DNA of 29,107 nucleotides from a virus. The DNA lies in the IMG/VR virus record IMGVR_UViG_3300003841_000005, positions 128 through 29,234 of that record; one strand, 5' to 3'. The notes beneath the pieces were generated by a model. That model was given only the letters and a program-made list of their open reading frames with translations. It was not told the origin of the DNA and did no database searches. Of the stretch, positions 13,641 to 20,878 are shown one piece after another. Every line of letters begins with the position of its first letter. The stretch's first letter is position 1. The position numbers and the translations under genes are program-made.

Positions 13641-14951
13641 ATGGAGGTGAAAACACTGAGGATTCCTTTTATTTCACGACTGTTTGAGAGACGCAGCGGC
13701 GAAACCAGCAACCTTAGTAACCCGAAGCGCTGGTTATATAATGCGCTCGGGATTCCTTACGGAAACAAAATAATTGTTACAGAAAGTACGGCCATGCGGT
13801 CTACGGCGGTTCTGACATGTGTTCGAATCCTCGCTGAAACGGTGGCATCCCTCCCCTTGCCGGTCTATAAGCGTTTAACTCCGAGGGGGCGGGAGCGGGT
13901 AAGCCACCGGATCGGAGATCTGCTGCAGCGTTCCCCGAACCCGAGGATGACAGCATTCACTTTTCGAGAAACGATGATGACCCACATCCTACTTTGGGGA
14001 AACTGTTACGCTGAAATTGAGTACGACGACCGCGGGGAAATCAAGGCATTGTGGCCGATCCCACCCCATCGCGTAGAGCATATGGAAACAGAGAGCGGCG
14101 ACCCGTTCTTTAGGGTGACAACGCCGGACGGAAAACAGCACAATGTTCCTTTTTACGCGATGTTCCATATTCCTGGTCTTGGATTTGACGGAAAAAAGGG
14201 AATTTCCGTTATCCAATGGGCTAAAAAAGCAATTGAACTTTCACTAGCTACGGAACAATTCGGGGCGGAGTTCTTCGAGAATGGAACAAACGTAGGCGCC
14301 GTTGTCACGCACCCCGGGTCATTATCAGATTCAGCTTTTGAACGATTGAAAAAATCGTTGAAAGAAAAATATGAGGGTTTGGGGAAATCACATCGTCTCA
14401 TGTTGCTTGAAGAGGGAATGACATTCGCAAAGAACAGCATTCCACCGAATGATGCACAGTTTTTGGAAACACGGAAATTTCAAATTCTTGAAATTGCTCG
14501 CCTCTTCCGTGTGCCGCCGCATTTGATGGCCGATTTGGAACGGGCTACATTCTCAAACATTGAACAACAAAGCACAGATTTTATCATTCATTCGGTTCGT
14601 CCTTGGTTAATACGCTGGGAGCAAGCGATTAGCTGGAAGCTGTTCAGCGCGGCAGAACAAAAGCGTTTATATGCTGAGTTTCTAATCGAGGGATACCTTC
14701 GGGGAGATTCTTCGGCGCGGGCTGCTTTCTATAAAGAAATGTTTAATCTTGGGGCATTTTCTCAGAATGACATTCGAGAAAGAGAGAACGAAAACCCAAT
14801 TCCGGGCGGGGATCGATATTTCGTACCGCTAAACATGATTCCATTGGATATCTTGGACGAGTATTACAAAGGGAAGCTCACACCAGACAAAGGAGGTGAT
14901 AACGAAAATGGACAAGGAAAAGGAGCAAAGGGAACTACTGGTTCCGAGTAA
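13641..14951 (+). CDS. Portal protein, HK97 family
   Basis: Portal protein of about 435 aa forming the ring through which DNA enters and to which the tail attaches. Family features include AMRSTAVLTCVRILAETVASLP, GNCYAEIEYDDRG, FHIPGLGFDGKKGISVI, and FQILEIARLFRVPPHLMADLE before EQQSTDFI. The conventional start is ATG 13641. However, GGAGGTGA (13643-13650) directly follows that ATG and is correctly spaced for CTG 13656 (opening MRIPFISRLFERR), and nothing resembling a ribosome-binding site precedes 13641. The 3' end overlaps the protease gene by 44 bases. Confidence 0.95.
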   Translation: MEVKTLRIPFISRLFERRSGETSNLSNPKRWLYNALGIPYGNKIIVTESTAMRSTAVLTCVRILAETVASLPLPVYKRLTPRGRERVSHRIGDLLQRSPNPRMTAFTFRETMMTHILLWGNCYAEIEYDDRGEIKALWPIPPHRVEHMETESGDPFFRVTTPDGKQHNVPFYAMFHIPGLGFDGKKGISVIQWAKKAIELSLATEQFGAEFFENGTNVGAVVTHPGSLSDSAFERLKKSLKEKYEGLGKSHRLMLLEEGMTFAKNSIPPNDAQFLETRKFQILEIARLFRVPPHLMADLERATFSNIEQQSTDFIIHSVRPWLIRWEQAISWKLFSAAEQKRLYAEFLIEGYLRGDSSARAAFYKEMFNLGAFSQNDIRERENENPIPGGDRYFVPLNMIPLDILDEYYKGKLTPDKGGDNENGQGKGAKGTTGSE

Positions 14952-15525
14952 TAAGCCTGAAATCAGAAGAGCGGACGGCGAACCGGCCAAAATTGTCGGT
15001 TATGCTGTTCGATGGGATCAATTATCACATCCGATATTCGGAATGTTCCAGGAACAGTTCAAACGGGGGGCTTTTACTAAAAGTCTTGTGAATCCAGATG
15101 TTTATGCTTCTTGGCAACACGATTCCAGAGAAATCCTCGGCCGTACCCCAAACACATTGCAATTGTTCGAGGACGATATTGGATTGCGGTATGAAATAAC
15201 ACCGCCGAATTGGGCGGAAAAACACATTGAGACGATCGAGCGCGGGGACGTGCGGGGATCGTCTTTTATTTTTCGCTCGCTTGTCGAGGAATGGGACGAG
15301 ACAAACTCAGATATGCCGATCCGTTCCGTTATCGAAGCAGAGTTGTACGAAGTAAGTCCAGTCACAACACCGGCATATCCGCAATCAAGTGTCGGAATCA
15401 GATCAGCGGAAGAAGTATTTCAATCTCGCAATAGTAAAGACGACGATTCCGATTTTACGGAGGAAGAAATCGATCTTATCATGCTGCAGCATGAAATGCG
15501 CATGAATAAGATCAAAACACTTTAA
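14908..15525 (+). CDS. Prohead protease, HK97 family
   Basis: 205-aa serine protease that cleaves the capsid scaffold during head maturation (family U35 type). It shows IVGYAVRWDQLS (29-40), FKRGAFTKSL, catalytic His71 in WQHD, and Ser118 in DVRGSSFIF, then EVSPVTTPAYP. AAGGAGGTGAT (14890-14900) fixes the start at ATG 14908. The acidic C-terminal tail (DDDSDFTEEEIDLIMLQ) is probably scaffold-like. It lies between portal and capsid, the standard order. A terminator-like hairpin lies over the codons before the catalytic serine and the serine itself (15230-15273). Confidence 0.94.
   Translation: MDKEKEQRELLVPSNKPEIRRADGEPAKIVGYAVRWDQLSHPIFGMFQEQFKRGAFTKSLVNPDVYASWQHDSREILGRTPNTLQLFEDDIGLRYEITPPNWAEKHIETIERGDVRGSSFIFRSLVEEWDETNSDMPIRSVIEAELYEVSPVTTPAYPQSSVGIRSAEEVFQSRNSKDDDSDFTEEEIDLIMLQHEMRMNKIKTL
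15230..15273 (+). terminator. Terminator-like hairpin inside the protease gene
   Basis: AGACGATC (15230-15237) pairs perfectly with GATCGTCT (15257-15264). The 19-base GC-rich loop may fold further. TTTTATTTTT follows (15264-15273). It codes for ETIERGDVRGSSFIF. Confidence 0.45.
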
Positions 15526-15540
15526 AAGGGGATGAATCAA

Positions 15541-16770
15541 TTGAAAAATTTGATCGAACTTAGAAAGAAACTTGCAGCTAAAAAAGATGAGATGCGCTCG
15601 CTTGTTGCAGCAGCCCAAGGAGAAAAACGAGGCTTTAGCGACGAAGAGGAAAGGAAATATACAACGCTAGAATCAGAGGCAGAAGCGTTGGAGGCAGAGA
15701 TCAAGCTCGAAGAAAGAGCGCAGCAACTTGCCATGGGTGGGACTGGAACAACGCGTACAGCCGATGATCCGCAACATGAACCTGAATTCCGCAATCTAGG
15801 GGAGATGATCTCCACTTATCGAAAAGACCCGTATGACCCACGATTAAGTGAATACCGCGAACTGGCGATGAAAACAAAGGCGTCGGGTGGTATCTTTGTT
15901 CCTCCTAAATTTTCGGCGCAGTTATTTGAAGTCGAGCCGGAACAGGCTATTGTCCGTCCAAGAGCATTGGTTATTCCAGCAGATGAAGACGCTCCAGACG
16001 CAGATCTTACTTTCCCTGCTCTCGATCAAGGGGCTGGCTCCAATATGTATGGCGGGGTAGAAGTAAACTGGATCGGCGAGGGTGATGAGAAGCCGGAAAC
16101 AAACGCAAACTTTAAGGATCTGAACTTGAGTCCTAAAGAAGTTGCAGGTCATATCATTGTGACGGACAAACTGCTTCGTAACGCCCCGGCTGTGAATGCA
16201 ATTGTGACACGGTTATTCCGTGGTGCGATTGCTGCGGCGGAAGATGATGCATTCCTTTATGGCACAGGGGTTGGGAAGCCGTCCGGAGCTGTGAACTCGG
16301 CTGCATCCATTACGGTTCCGCGTAAAACGGCGAACCTTATCACTTATCAAGATATCGTGAACATGTTGGCAAAGGCGAAACTCGGCGGAAGCCTTGTATG
16401 GTCAGCCTCTCAATCTATCTTACCGCAATTGTTAACAATGCGAGACGAAGCGGGAAATCTAATCTATCAACCAAACATCGCGAATGCTATGTCTGGTTTC
16501 TTGCTTGGATACCCAATCAAGTTCACTGAAAATTCTCCGACACTCGGGAGTGAAGGTGATCTGGTTCTATCTGACTTTGGGTATTACGTGATTAAAGATG
16601 GTTCAGGAATCTTCATTCACGCTTCAGAACATCCGTTATTCAGACAAAACAAAACCATCATCAAGGCATTTTGGAATGTCGATGGTAAGCCATGGGTAAG
16701 CGCACCGTTTAAATTGAAAAATGGATATGAAGTATCGCCATTCATTAAATTGGGTGTACCAAAGCCATAA
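15541..16770 (+). CDS. Major capsid protein, HK97 family
   Basis: 409-aa capsid subunit. Residues 1-75 are a charged coiled-coil scaffold (delta) domain (LIELRKKLAAKKDEMRSL; EERKYTTLESEAEALEAEIK) removed by the protease. The fold proper starts near EFRNLGEMI, with GGIFVPPKFSAQL, the E-loop region, VTDKLLRNAP, and the AEDDAFLYGTGVGKPSG signature. AAAAGGGG (15524-15531) abuts ATG 15532, so that ATG cannot be used at normal spacing; TTG 15541, nine bases on, gives MKNLIELRKK, as in relatives. A hairpin follows the gene. Confidence 0.95.
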   Translation: MKNLIELRKKLAAKKDEMRSLVAAAQGEKRGFSDEEERKYTTLESEAEALEAEIKLEERAQQLAMGGTGTTRTADDPQHEPEFRNLGEMISTYRKDPYDPRLSEYRELAMKTKASGGIFVPPKFSAQLFEVEPEQAIVRPRALVIPADEDAPDADLTFPALDQGAGSNMYGGVEVNWIGEGDEKPETNANFKDLNLSPKEVAGHIIVTDKLLRNAPAVNAIVTRLFRGAIAAAEDDAFLYGTGVGKPSGAVNSAASITVPRKTANLITYQDIVNMLAKAKLGGSLVWSASQSILPQLLTMRDEAGNLIYQPNIANAMSGFLLGYPIKFTENSPTLGSEGDLVLSDFGYYVIKDGSGIFIHASEHPLFRQNKTIIKAFWNVDGKPWVSAPFKLKNGYEVSPFIKLGVPKP

Positions 16771-16784
16771 ATTTAAAAATCCAA

Positions 16785-16806
16785 GGCTCGGCGTAACCGT
16801 CGAGCC
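16785..16806 (+). other. Hairpin after the capsid gene
   Basis: GGCTCG (16785-16790) pairs with CGAGCC (16801-16806), and inner GCG pairs with CGT around a TAAC loop: nine pairs with one G-T. No T tract follows, so it more likely protects the capsid mRNA 3' end or marks a processing site than terminates. Confidence 0.55.
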
Positions 16807-16827
16807 TATTAGAAAGGAGATAAAGCC

Positions 16828-17106
16828 ATGGAAGCAAAAGACACAAAACTCTACCATGTCATATCTGACTTCGTCGATTCACAAACAGAGGAACTTGTGT
16901 TAGCAGGCAGTACATTCGAGATCCACGACGAAAGAGTGCAAGCATTTCGTGATGCTCAAGTGATCGGGAAAGAAGTGTCAGCAGAACCGGAAACGGCTAA
17001 GGATGACGGTAAGGGCGAACAAGCAGCCAAAGACAATAAAGTCGATAAGAAGGACAAAAAAGCAGCTAAGGAAACAAGTGGTGATCCTGATGCTGGCGAC
17101 GCTTAA
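16828..17106 (+). CDS. Small post-capsid protein with a Lys/Asp-rich tail
   Basis: 92-aa protein directly after the capsid gene, with AGAAAGGAGA before the ATG. Residues 1-50 form a short folded domain (LYHVISDFVDSQTEELVLAGSTFEIHDERVQAFRDAQVIGKEV). The rest is low-complexity Lys, Asp and Ala (AAKDNKVDKKDKKAAKE). Proteins of this layout follow HK97-type capsid genes in several Bacillota phages and may be head-associated, but no function is shown. It overlaps the connector gene by 17 bases. Confidence 0.65.
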   Translation: MEAKDTKLYHVISDFVDSQTEELVLAGSTFEIHDERVQAFRDAQVIGKEVSAEPETAKDDGKGEQAAKDNKVDKKDKKAAKETSGDPDAGDA

Positions 17107-17626
17107 TGCAGCAAAGAGGTACATGGGCATTGCAGAAGACAACCATTCAATGGATTTAGATATCGTTGGTGCGTTGCAGGCAGCGACGGCTGTTATAGAG
17201 CGCGAAACAAAACGGAGCTTTGAAAAGAAAGTGTACAGGCAAGTGATCGACGGATCAGGAACACAGCATATACAACTTCGAAATTATCCGATTCATGAAG
17301 TTACTAAGCTCCTGGTATGTGACAAGTCGATTGATTCAAATAGCTATACCATCGAATCAGAATACGGAATGCTCTTCAAGCGCTCAGGGTGGCCGTGCGG
17401 CGCTCGCCTAATCGAAGTTGAGTATTTAGCCGGATATGTATTGCCGAGCGACGAGCAAGGAGCAGAGCCGTCAACATTGCCGAAAAATATCGAACTTGCT
17501 TGTGCTCTATTTGCACAAATATTATTGCGCAATCCTGGTGTGAAATCGGAACGCGTCGGGGATATATCGGTTACTTATGAGGATGGAGAACTGCCAGCAG
17601 CAGTAAAATCCCTCATTCGTCTGTGA
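17090..17626 (+). CDS. Head-tail connector protein (gp6/YqbG-like)
   Basis: 178-aa connector that extends the portal for tail joining. The opening LNAAKRYMGIAED ... LDIVGALQAATAVIERETKRSF is the DNA-packaging connector helix pair. The middle VYRQVIDGSGTQHIQLRNYPIHEV and VEYLAGYVLP, and the ending NIELACALFAQILLRNPG, fit the Phage_connect family. ATG 17090 is in frame inside the end of the previous gene, with a GTGGTGAT signal upstream; the frame stays open to 17003 but those codons shadow the neighbour. The order connector, then neck genes, is standard. Confidence 0.85.
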   Translation: MLATLNAAKRYMGIAEDNHSMDLDIVGALQAATAVIERETKRSFEKKVYRQVIDGSGTQHIQLRNYPIHEVTKLLVCDKSIDSNSYTIESEYGMLFKRSGWPCGARLIEVEYLAGYVLPSDEQGAEPSTLPKNIELACALFAQILLRNPGVKSERVGDISVTYEDGELPAAVKSLIRL

Positions 17627-17635
17627 GGTGATAGG

Positions 17636-18103
17636 GTGGCTAGAAGAAGAACAAGAACTCGTCGCGCTAACGTTGAAACCACAGAGGATTCATTCTTGTC
17701 CGAGCTGCTGGCAAACCTTCAGGATCTTGCTCAACATGAGGTGCATATCGGGATGCAAGGAAATGCAGAGCTAGCAATGATAGCAGGTGTTCATGAATAC
17801 GGATCACGTAAGATGAACATACCTGCACGGTCATTTATCGGGACGGGAAAGAAAAAATCAGCGACGCCAATCGGGAAGGTTGTCCGTGGTGCGATTACCG
17901 ATGTCGCACATGGTAGGAAGTCCGTTTCTTCTTTGCTGTCTGAGGTAGGGGAAACTGGCAAGGAGAAAGTTATAAAGAACTTCGACCGGATACGCACGCC
18001 ACCGCTATCGGCAATCTATGCGCGTCGGAAGTCCGGGCGTAAACTGTTGGTGCAGGAGCAGGATTTGAGGGACTCAATTAAATATGTGATTGTGCGGAAG
18101 TAG
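17636..18103 (+). CDS. Phage virion morphogenesis / tail completion protein
   Basis: 155-aa protein of the HK97 gp10 / phage virion morphogenesis type, acting at head-tail joining. Diagnostic pieces are HEVHIGMQGNAELAMIAGVHEYGSRKMNIPARSFI (about 34-68) and a C-terminal LVQEQDLRDSIKYVI. The N-terminus is strongly basic (ARRRTRTRRANV). It starts at GTG 17636, with GAGGTGATA seven bases upstream. It lies between the connector and the neck genes. Confidence 0.82.
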   Translation: MARRRTRTRRANVETTEDSFLSELLANLQDLAQHEVHIGMQGNAELAMIAGVHEYGSRKMNIPARSFIGTGKKKSATPIGKVVRGAITDVAHGRKSVSSLLSEVGETGKEKVIKNFDRIRTPPLSAIYARRKSGRKLLVQEQDLRDSIKYVIVRK

Positions 18104-18111
18104 GAGGGGCT

Positions 18112-18456
18112 ATGAAATTTCGGTTTGCTTCATTGCTGCAGAAGTACAATGTGCCATATATATTGGTTCGAACTGTTGACGGACATCGCGATGATGACGG
18201 TATTTGGATTCCGGAGAAGCCGCAACGCGTGCAGCTCATGGGACATATCCAACCTATCAGTTCGGAACTCAAACAGGACGAACCAGGGAGATACACGACG
18301 GAAGATAGAATGCTATTTACTACATATAAGCATTCTGCCGGCGAAGTCGTGGAATGGAAAGGGGTGCAATTCACAGTGTCCGCACCTGATGAACGCAATT
18401 ATAGCGACATTAACCAATACGTTATCAAGAAGGTGGTCGCCCATGGTTCCATTTAA
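18112..18456 (+). CDS. Probable head closure / neck protein, 114 aa
   Basis: Small beta-rich protein (VPYILVRTVDGHRDDDGIWIPE; VQLMGHIQPISSEL; GEVVEWKGVQFTVSAP), with TAGGAGGGGC before the ATG. Size, beta content and position between the connector and the tail terminator agree with head-closure or head-tail joining proteins of the YqbH/gp16 kind, but I do not recognise a signature. The last 14 bases overlap the next gene. Confidence 0.65.
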   Translation: MKFRFASLLQKYNVPYILVRTVDGHRDDDGIWIPEKPQRVQLMGHIQPISSELKQDEPGRYTTEDRMLFTTYKHSAGEVVEWKGVQFTVSAPDERNYSDINQYVIKKVVAHGSI

Positions 18457-18919
18457 AAAGATCCGTTCGGCCATAGTTCGAGGCTTAAAGGCTCAAGTAA
18501 ATCTACCTGTTATTGAGATGAACGGGGGCGGCGATGTACCGGAAGGCGCATTCATGACATATCACTTTCCTGATGGATTCGGTGAGCCTTCAAGCCAACC
18601 GATTATTGAACAGGAAGGGAACATACTACGACAGATTGAGACGGTCAACTTCACCGTCTCTTTTTTGTCTTATGCCGATGATTCCGCAATCTCAATCGAA
18701 AATGCAATGAAGGCATGTGATTGGTTTAAGGGAGCGGGACACGAAGCATTGAAAGATGCCGTGAATGTCGTGGTTGTACAGGTTGGTGCGATTGAAAACC
18801 GCGACATCGTTATAGCAGAGGTATGGGAACGCAGATGCGGCTTTGAGGTTGAGTTCCGGACATTGGATGTGGTTGAAACGGAACTCGTCACGATCAACAC
18901 AACAAATATAAGGGGATGA
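18443..18919 (+). CDS. Tail/neck terminator protein (LIC_12616-like)
   Basis: 158-aa protein resembling the LIC_12616 / gp12 neck-terminator family that caps the tail tube before head joining. Features: VPFKKIRSAIVRGLKAQ, then GAFMTYHFPD, IETVNFTVSFLSYADDSAIS, DWFKGAGHEALKD and RRCGFEVEFRTLDVVETE. ATG 18443 lies inside the end of the previous gene, with AAGGTGGT upstream; the longer frame up to 18125 is a shadow. An 8-bp hairpin with T6 is embedded at 18638-18666. The sheath gene follows. Confidence 0.82.
   Translation: MVPFKKIRSAIVRGLKAQVNLPVIEMNGGGDVPEGAFMTYHFPDGFGEPSSQPIIEQEGNILRQIETVNFTVSFLSYADDSAISIENAMKACDWFKGAGHEALKDAVNVVVVQVGAIENRDIVIAEVWERRCGFEVEFRTLDVVETELVTINTTNIRG
18638..18666 (+). 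terminator. Terminator-like hairpin inside the neck terminator gene
   Basis: GAGACGGT (18638-18645) pairs perfectly with ACCGTCTC (18653-18660), loop CAACTTC, followed directly by TTTTTT. It encodes ETVNFTVSFL. By sequence alone it is a textbook intrinsic terminator. Confidence 0.6.
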
Positions 18920-18924
18920 AGCAT

Positions 18925-19932
18925 TTGGCAGTTAAAGGCGATGTTGATGTAATCATTGAGATGCAGCGGCCAACACCAAAGCTTGGGTTCGGGAAACCGC
19001 TTATCATCGGATCGAGCACAGCGGGTCAGGCGTATAAAAATTATGCCGATCTTGAAGCAGTAAAGGCCGATTTTGACATCAAAACAGAAGAATATAAGGC
19101 GGCGCAAGCTATTTTTGCACAGGATAACGCCCCGGCAGAGATAGCGATTATGTGCCGTAAGACGGACGCGACACCACAACCTTTATCGGAAGTAATGGCC
19201 GAAGCACTCAAACGCGACTGGTACTTTGTTGTTCCTACTAGCGAGCTTGTAGCCGATATTACAGCAATTGCCGATGCAGTGGAGCAGGACGGAACCCGGC
19301 AGTTTGTCGCATGTACAAGTAAAAAAACGGATCTTTCAACGATCAAGAAAAAGGGATACAAACGAACGACAATCTTCTATCACGCAGATCCAACAAGTTA
19401 TCCAGATGCCGCATTGGTTGGCGCTGTGGGATCGTTAGATGTTGGTTCGGTAACGTGGAAGTTCAAAAATTTGAAAGGAATCGTACCGCTTGATATCGAC
19501 ACAACGGAAATGAACGAGATCCACGATCTCGGAGCCATTACCTATGTAACGAAGGCGGGAGATGCCCAAACGAGCGAAGGTAAAACGGTAAGTGGTGAAT
19601 ATATCGACATTATCCATTCGCGGGATTACTTAGTTTCCAGCATCTCTTACGCCGTGCAAAAGCTATTTAACAGAAGCGACAAAGTGCGTTATGACAATGT
19701 GGGCATTTCCATGATCGAGGGCGAAGTTAGAACCGTCCTAAAACGCGCCGATATGAACGGCATGATTGCGCACGATGATGACGGATTGCCGATCTATTCC
19801 ACATCGTTCACCACGCGGGCGCAGGTTGATCCTGCGGATCGCGAAAAGCGCGTTTACAATGGCGGCACGTTCGAATTCGAACTAGCAGGTGCAATCCACC
19901 AGACCAAAATCAAGGGCATTATCAAGCTATAA
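18925..19932 (+). CDS. Tail sheath protein (DUF3383-type)
   Basis: 335-aa contractile sheath protein. The start VKGDVDVIIEMQRPTPKLGFGKPLIIG, a central YADLEAVKADF ... AAQAIFAQD, and the C-terminal FTTRAQVDPADREKRVYNGGTFEFELAGAIHQTKIKG match the compact sheath family found in many Bacillota and proteobacterial myoviruses. AAGGGG abuts ATG 18916; TTG 18925, nine bases on, is better spaced, just as for the capsid gene. It follows the tail terminator and precedes the tube gene. It proves a contractile tail. Confidence 0.92.
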   Translation: MAVKGDVDVIIEMQRPTPKLGFGKPLIIGSSTAGQAYKNYADLEAVKADFDIKTEEYKAAQAIFAQDNAPAEIAIMCRKTDATPQPLSEVMAEALKRDWYFVVPTSELVADITAIADAVEQDGTRQFVACTSKKTDLSTIKKKGYKRTTIFYHADPTSYPDAALVGAVGSLDVGSVTWKFKNLKGIVPLDIDTTEMNEIHDLGAITYVTKAGDAQTSEGKTVSGEYIDIIHSRDYLVSSISYAVQKLFNRSDKVRYDNVGISMIEGEVRTVLKRADMNGMIAHDDDGLPIYSTSFTTRAQVDPADREKRVYNGGTFEFELAGAIHQTKIKGIIKL

Positions 19933-19945
19933 GGGAGGTTAGGGC

Positions 19946-20341
19946 ATGAAGACAGGAACATATGATGCAAGAGAGCTAACCGTCACGATAGGCGGCGTGT
20001 ATCTCACTGGATTTAGTGAAGATATGTGCGAGTTTGAGAAAGACGAAGACAACTACGAGGTGAAGGTCGGCGCAACAGGGGATGTAATGCGCTCAAGAGT
20101 GAACAACCCTCTTGCTACGCTGACCGTTACGTTGCTTCCGACAAGTCCACAAGTCGCATATTTGGACAAGTTGGCGAAGACGGGGCAGTTAGTGCCGGTA
20201 TCGATCATCTACAACGGAACACCGAAGGAAACGATCACAGTCAGCGAAGCATTTGTCAAAAAGCCTGCAGGCCGAACATATGGCAGTGAGGGCGAGGATC
20301 GAGAATACGAAATTAGCTGTCTCGATCATGACATGAACTAA
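19946..20341 (+). CDS. Tail tube protein (DUF3277-type)
   Basis: 131-aa inner tube subunit. The opening GTYDARELTVTIGGVYLTGFSEDMCEFEKDEDNYEVKVGATGDVMRSRVNNPLATLTVTL and the ending REYEISCLDHDMN fit the DUF3277 structural family paired with DUF3383 sheaths. It has AAGGGAGGTTAGGGC before the ATG, 13 bases after the sheath stop. Tubes polymerise around the tape measure protein inside the sheath. Confidence 0.92.
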   Translation: MKTGTYDARELTVTIGGVYLTGFSEDMCEFEKDEDNYEVKVGATGDVMRSRVNNPLATLTVTLLPTSPQVAYLDKLAKTGQLVPVSIIYNGTPKETITVSEAFVKKPAGRTYGSEGEDREYEISCLDHDMN

Positions 20342-20376
20342 ACTAAACCGACAAAATCAAGGGAGAGATAAATATT

Positions 20377-20682
20377 ATGACAAACTTTAAACAGAAAAAT
20401 TTCACTTCAAAAAGCGGCAAGAAATACGTGTTCCAGCATCCAGGTGTTCGAATGGTATCCAAGATTAATGACGCCAGCAAGAATAAACATGGCGTAATGT
20501 CAGAGGAGCGGCTGTCAGAAGAGATGTTGAAGCATGTTATCGTCGATCCAAAGATGCGAATCGACGATTTTACAGGCTATCGGGAATATAGCGAAGTAGT
20601 CAACGCAGCATACGCCTTCATTTCCGGTTTGGACGGTGAGGAAGATGTCGATCAGCAAGGAGGAGGCACAACGGAGGGCTAA
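20377..20682 (+). CDS. Tail assembly chaperone, first frame
   Basis: 101-aa protein in the gpG/XkdN position between tube and tape measure; such proteins coat the tape measure during tail assembly. It has an N-terminal beta stretch (KNFTSKSGKKYVFQHPGVRMV) and helices. It ends in a Gly-rich segment (QQGGGTTEG) that looks like the tail of a frameshift region. The 83 bases 20600-20682 overlap an open second frame. AAGGGAGAGATAA precedes the ATG. Confidence 0.75.
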   Translation: MTNFKQKNFTSKSGKKYVFQHPGVRMVSKINDASKNKHGVMSEERLSEEMLKHVIVDPKMRIDDFTGYREYSEVVNAAYAFISGLDGEEDVDQQGGGTTEG

Positions 20683-20836
20683 GGAAAGATGGTCACAGTG
20701 GCGATTGCTATTGTCAGACATGAACATTTCTTATGCCGACCTAATGCTTATGGATGATGATGATATTGCTGAGGCTAACGCCGCCTTAGACATCTACATA
20801 AAGCAGCAGGAATCACAAATGAAATCCAAGAAATGA
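20645..20836 (+). CDS. Tail assembly chaperone, second frame (gpGT-like extension)
   Basis: It is read in the next frame from 20600 onward (stop at 20597). The conserved part, RWSQWRLLLSDMNISYADLMLMDDDDIAEANAALDIYIKQQ, is typical of the short T-type half of tail chaperones. It could start at ATG 20645 (weak GGTGAGGAAG signal) as a 63-aa protein, at GTG 20636, or be made as a +1 or -2 frameshift product of the gene at 20377. The ending MKSKK abuts a terminator. Confidence 0.65.
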   Translation: MSISKEEAQRRAKERWSQWRLLLSDMNISYADLMLMDDDDIAEANAALDIYIKQQESQMKSKK

Positions 20837-20856
20837 GCGCCTTCGGGCGCTTTTTT
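20836..20856 (+). terminator. Intrinsic terminator before the tape measure gene
   Basis: AGCGCC (20836-20841), loop TTCG, GGCGCT (20846-20851), with TTTTTT at 20851-20856. It is a perfect stem with a stable UUCG loop. It overlaps the stop of the chaperone frame and lies 22 bases before the tape measure start, in the middle of the late operon. Confidence 0.85.
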
Positions 20857-20878
20857 GCTTGGTAAAGGAGGAATGTAG

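Noticed and set aside
14125-14151. GGAA/TTCC pairing before TTTTT in the portal gene
   Set aside because: Only four pairs; too weak to add to the internal terminator series.
18125-18442. Upstream extension of the neck terminator frame
   Set aside because: It is the alternative frame of the 18112-18456 gene; the real start is ATG 18443.
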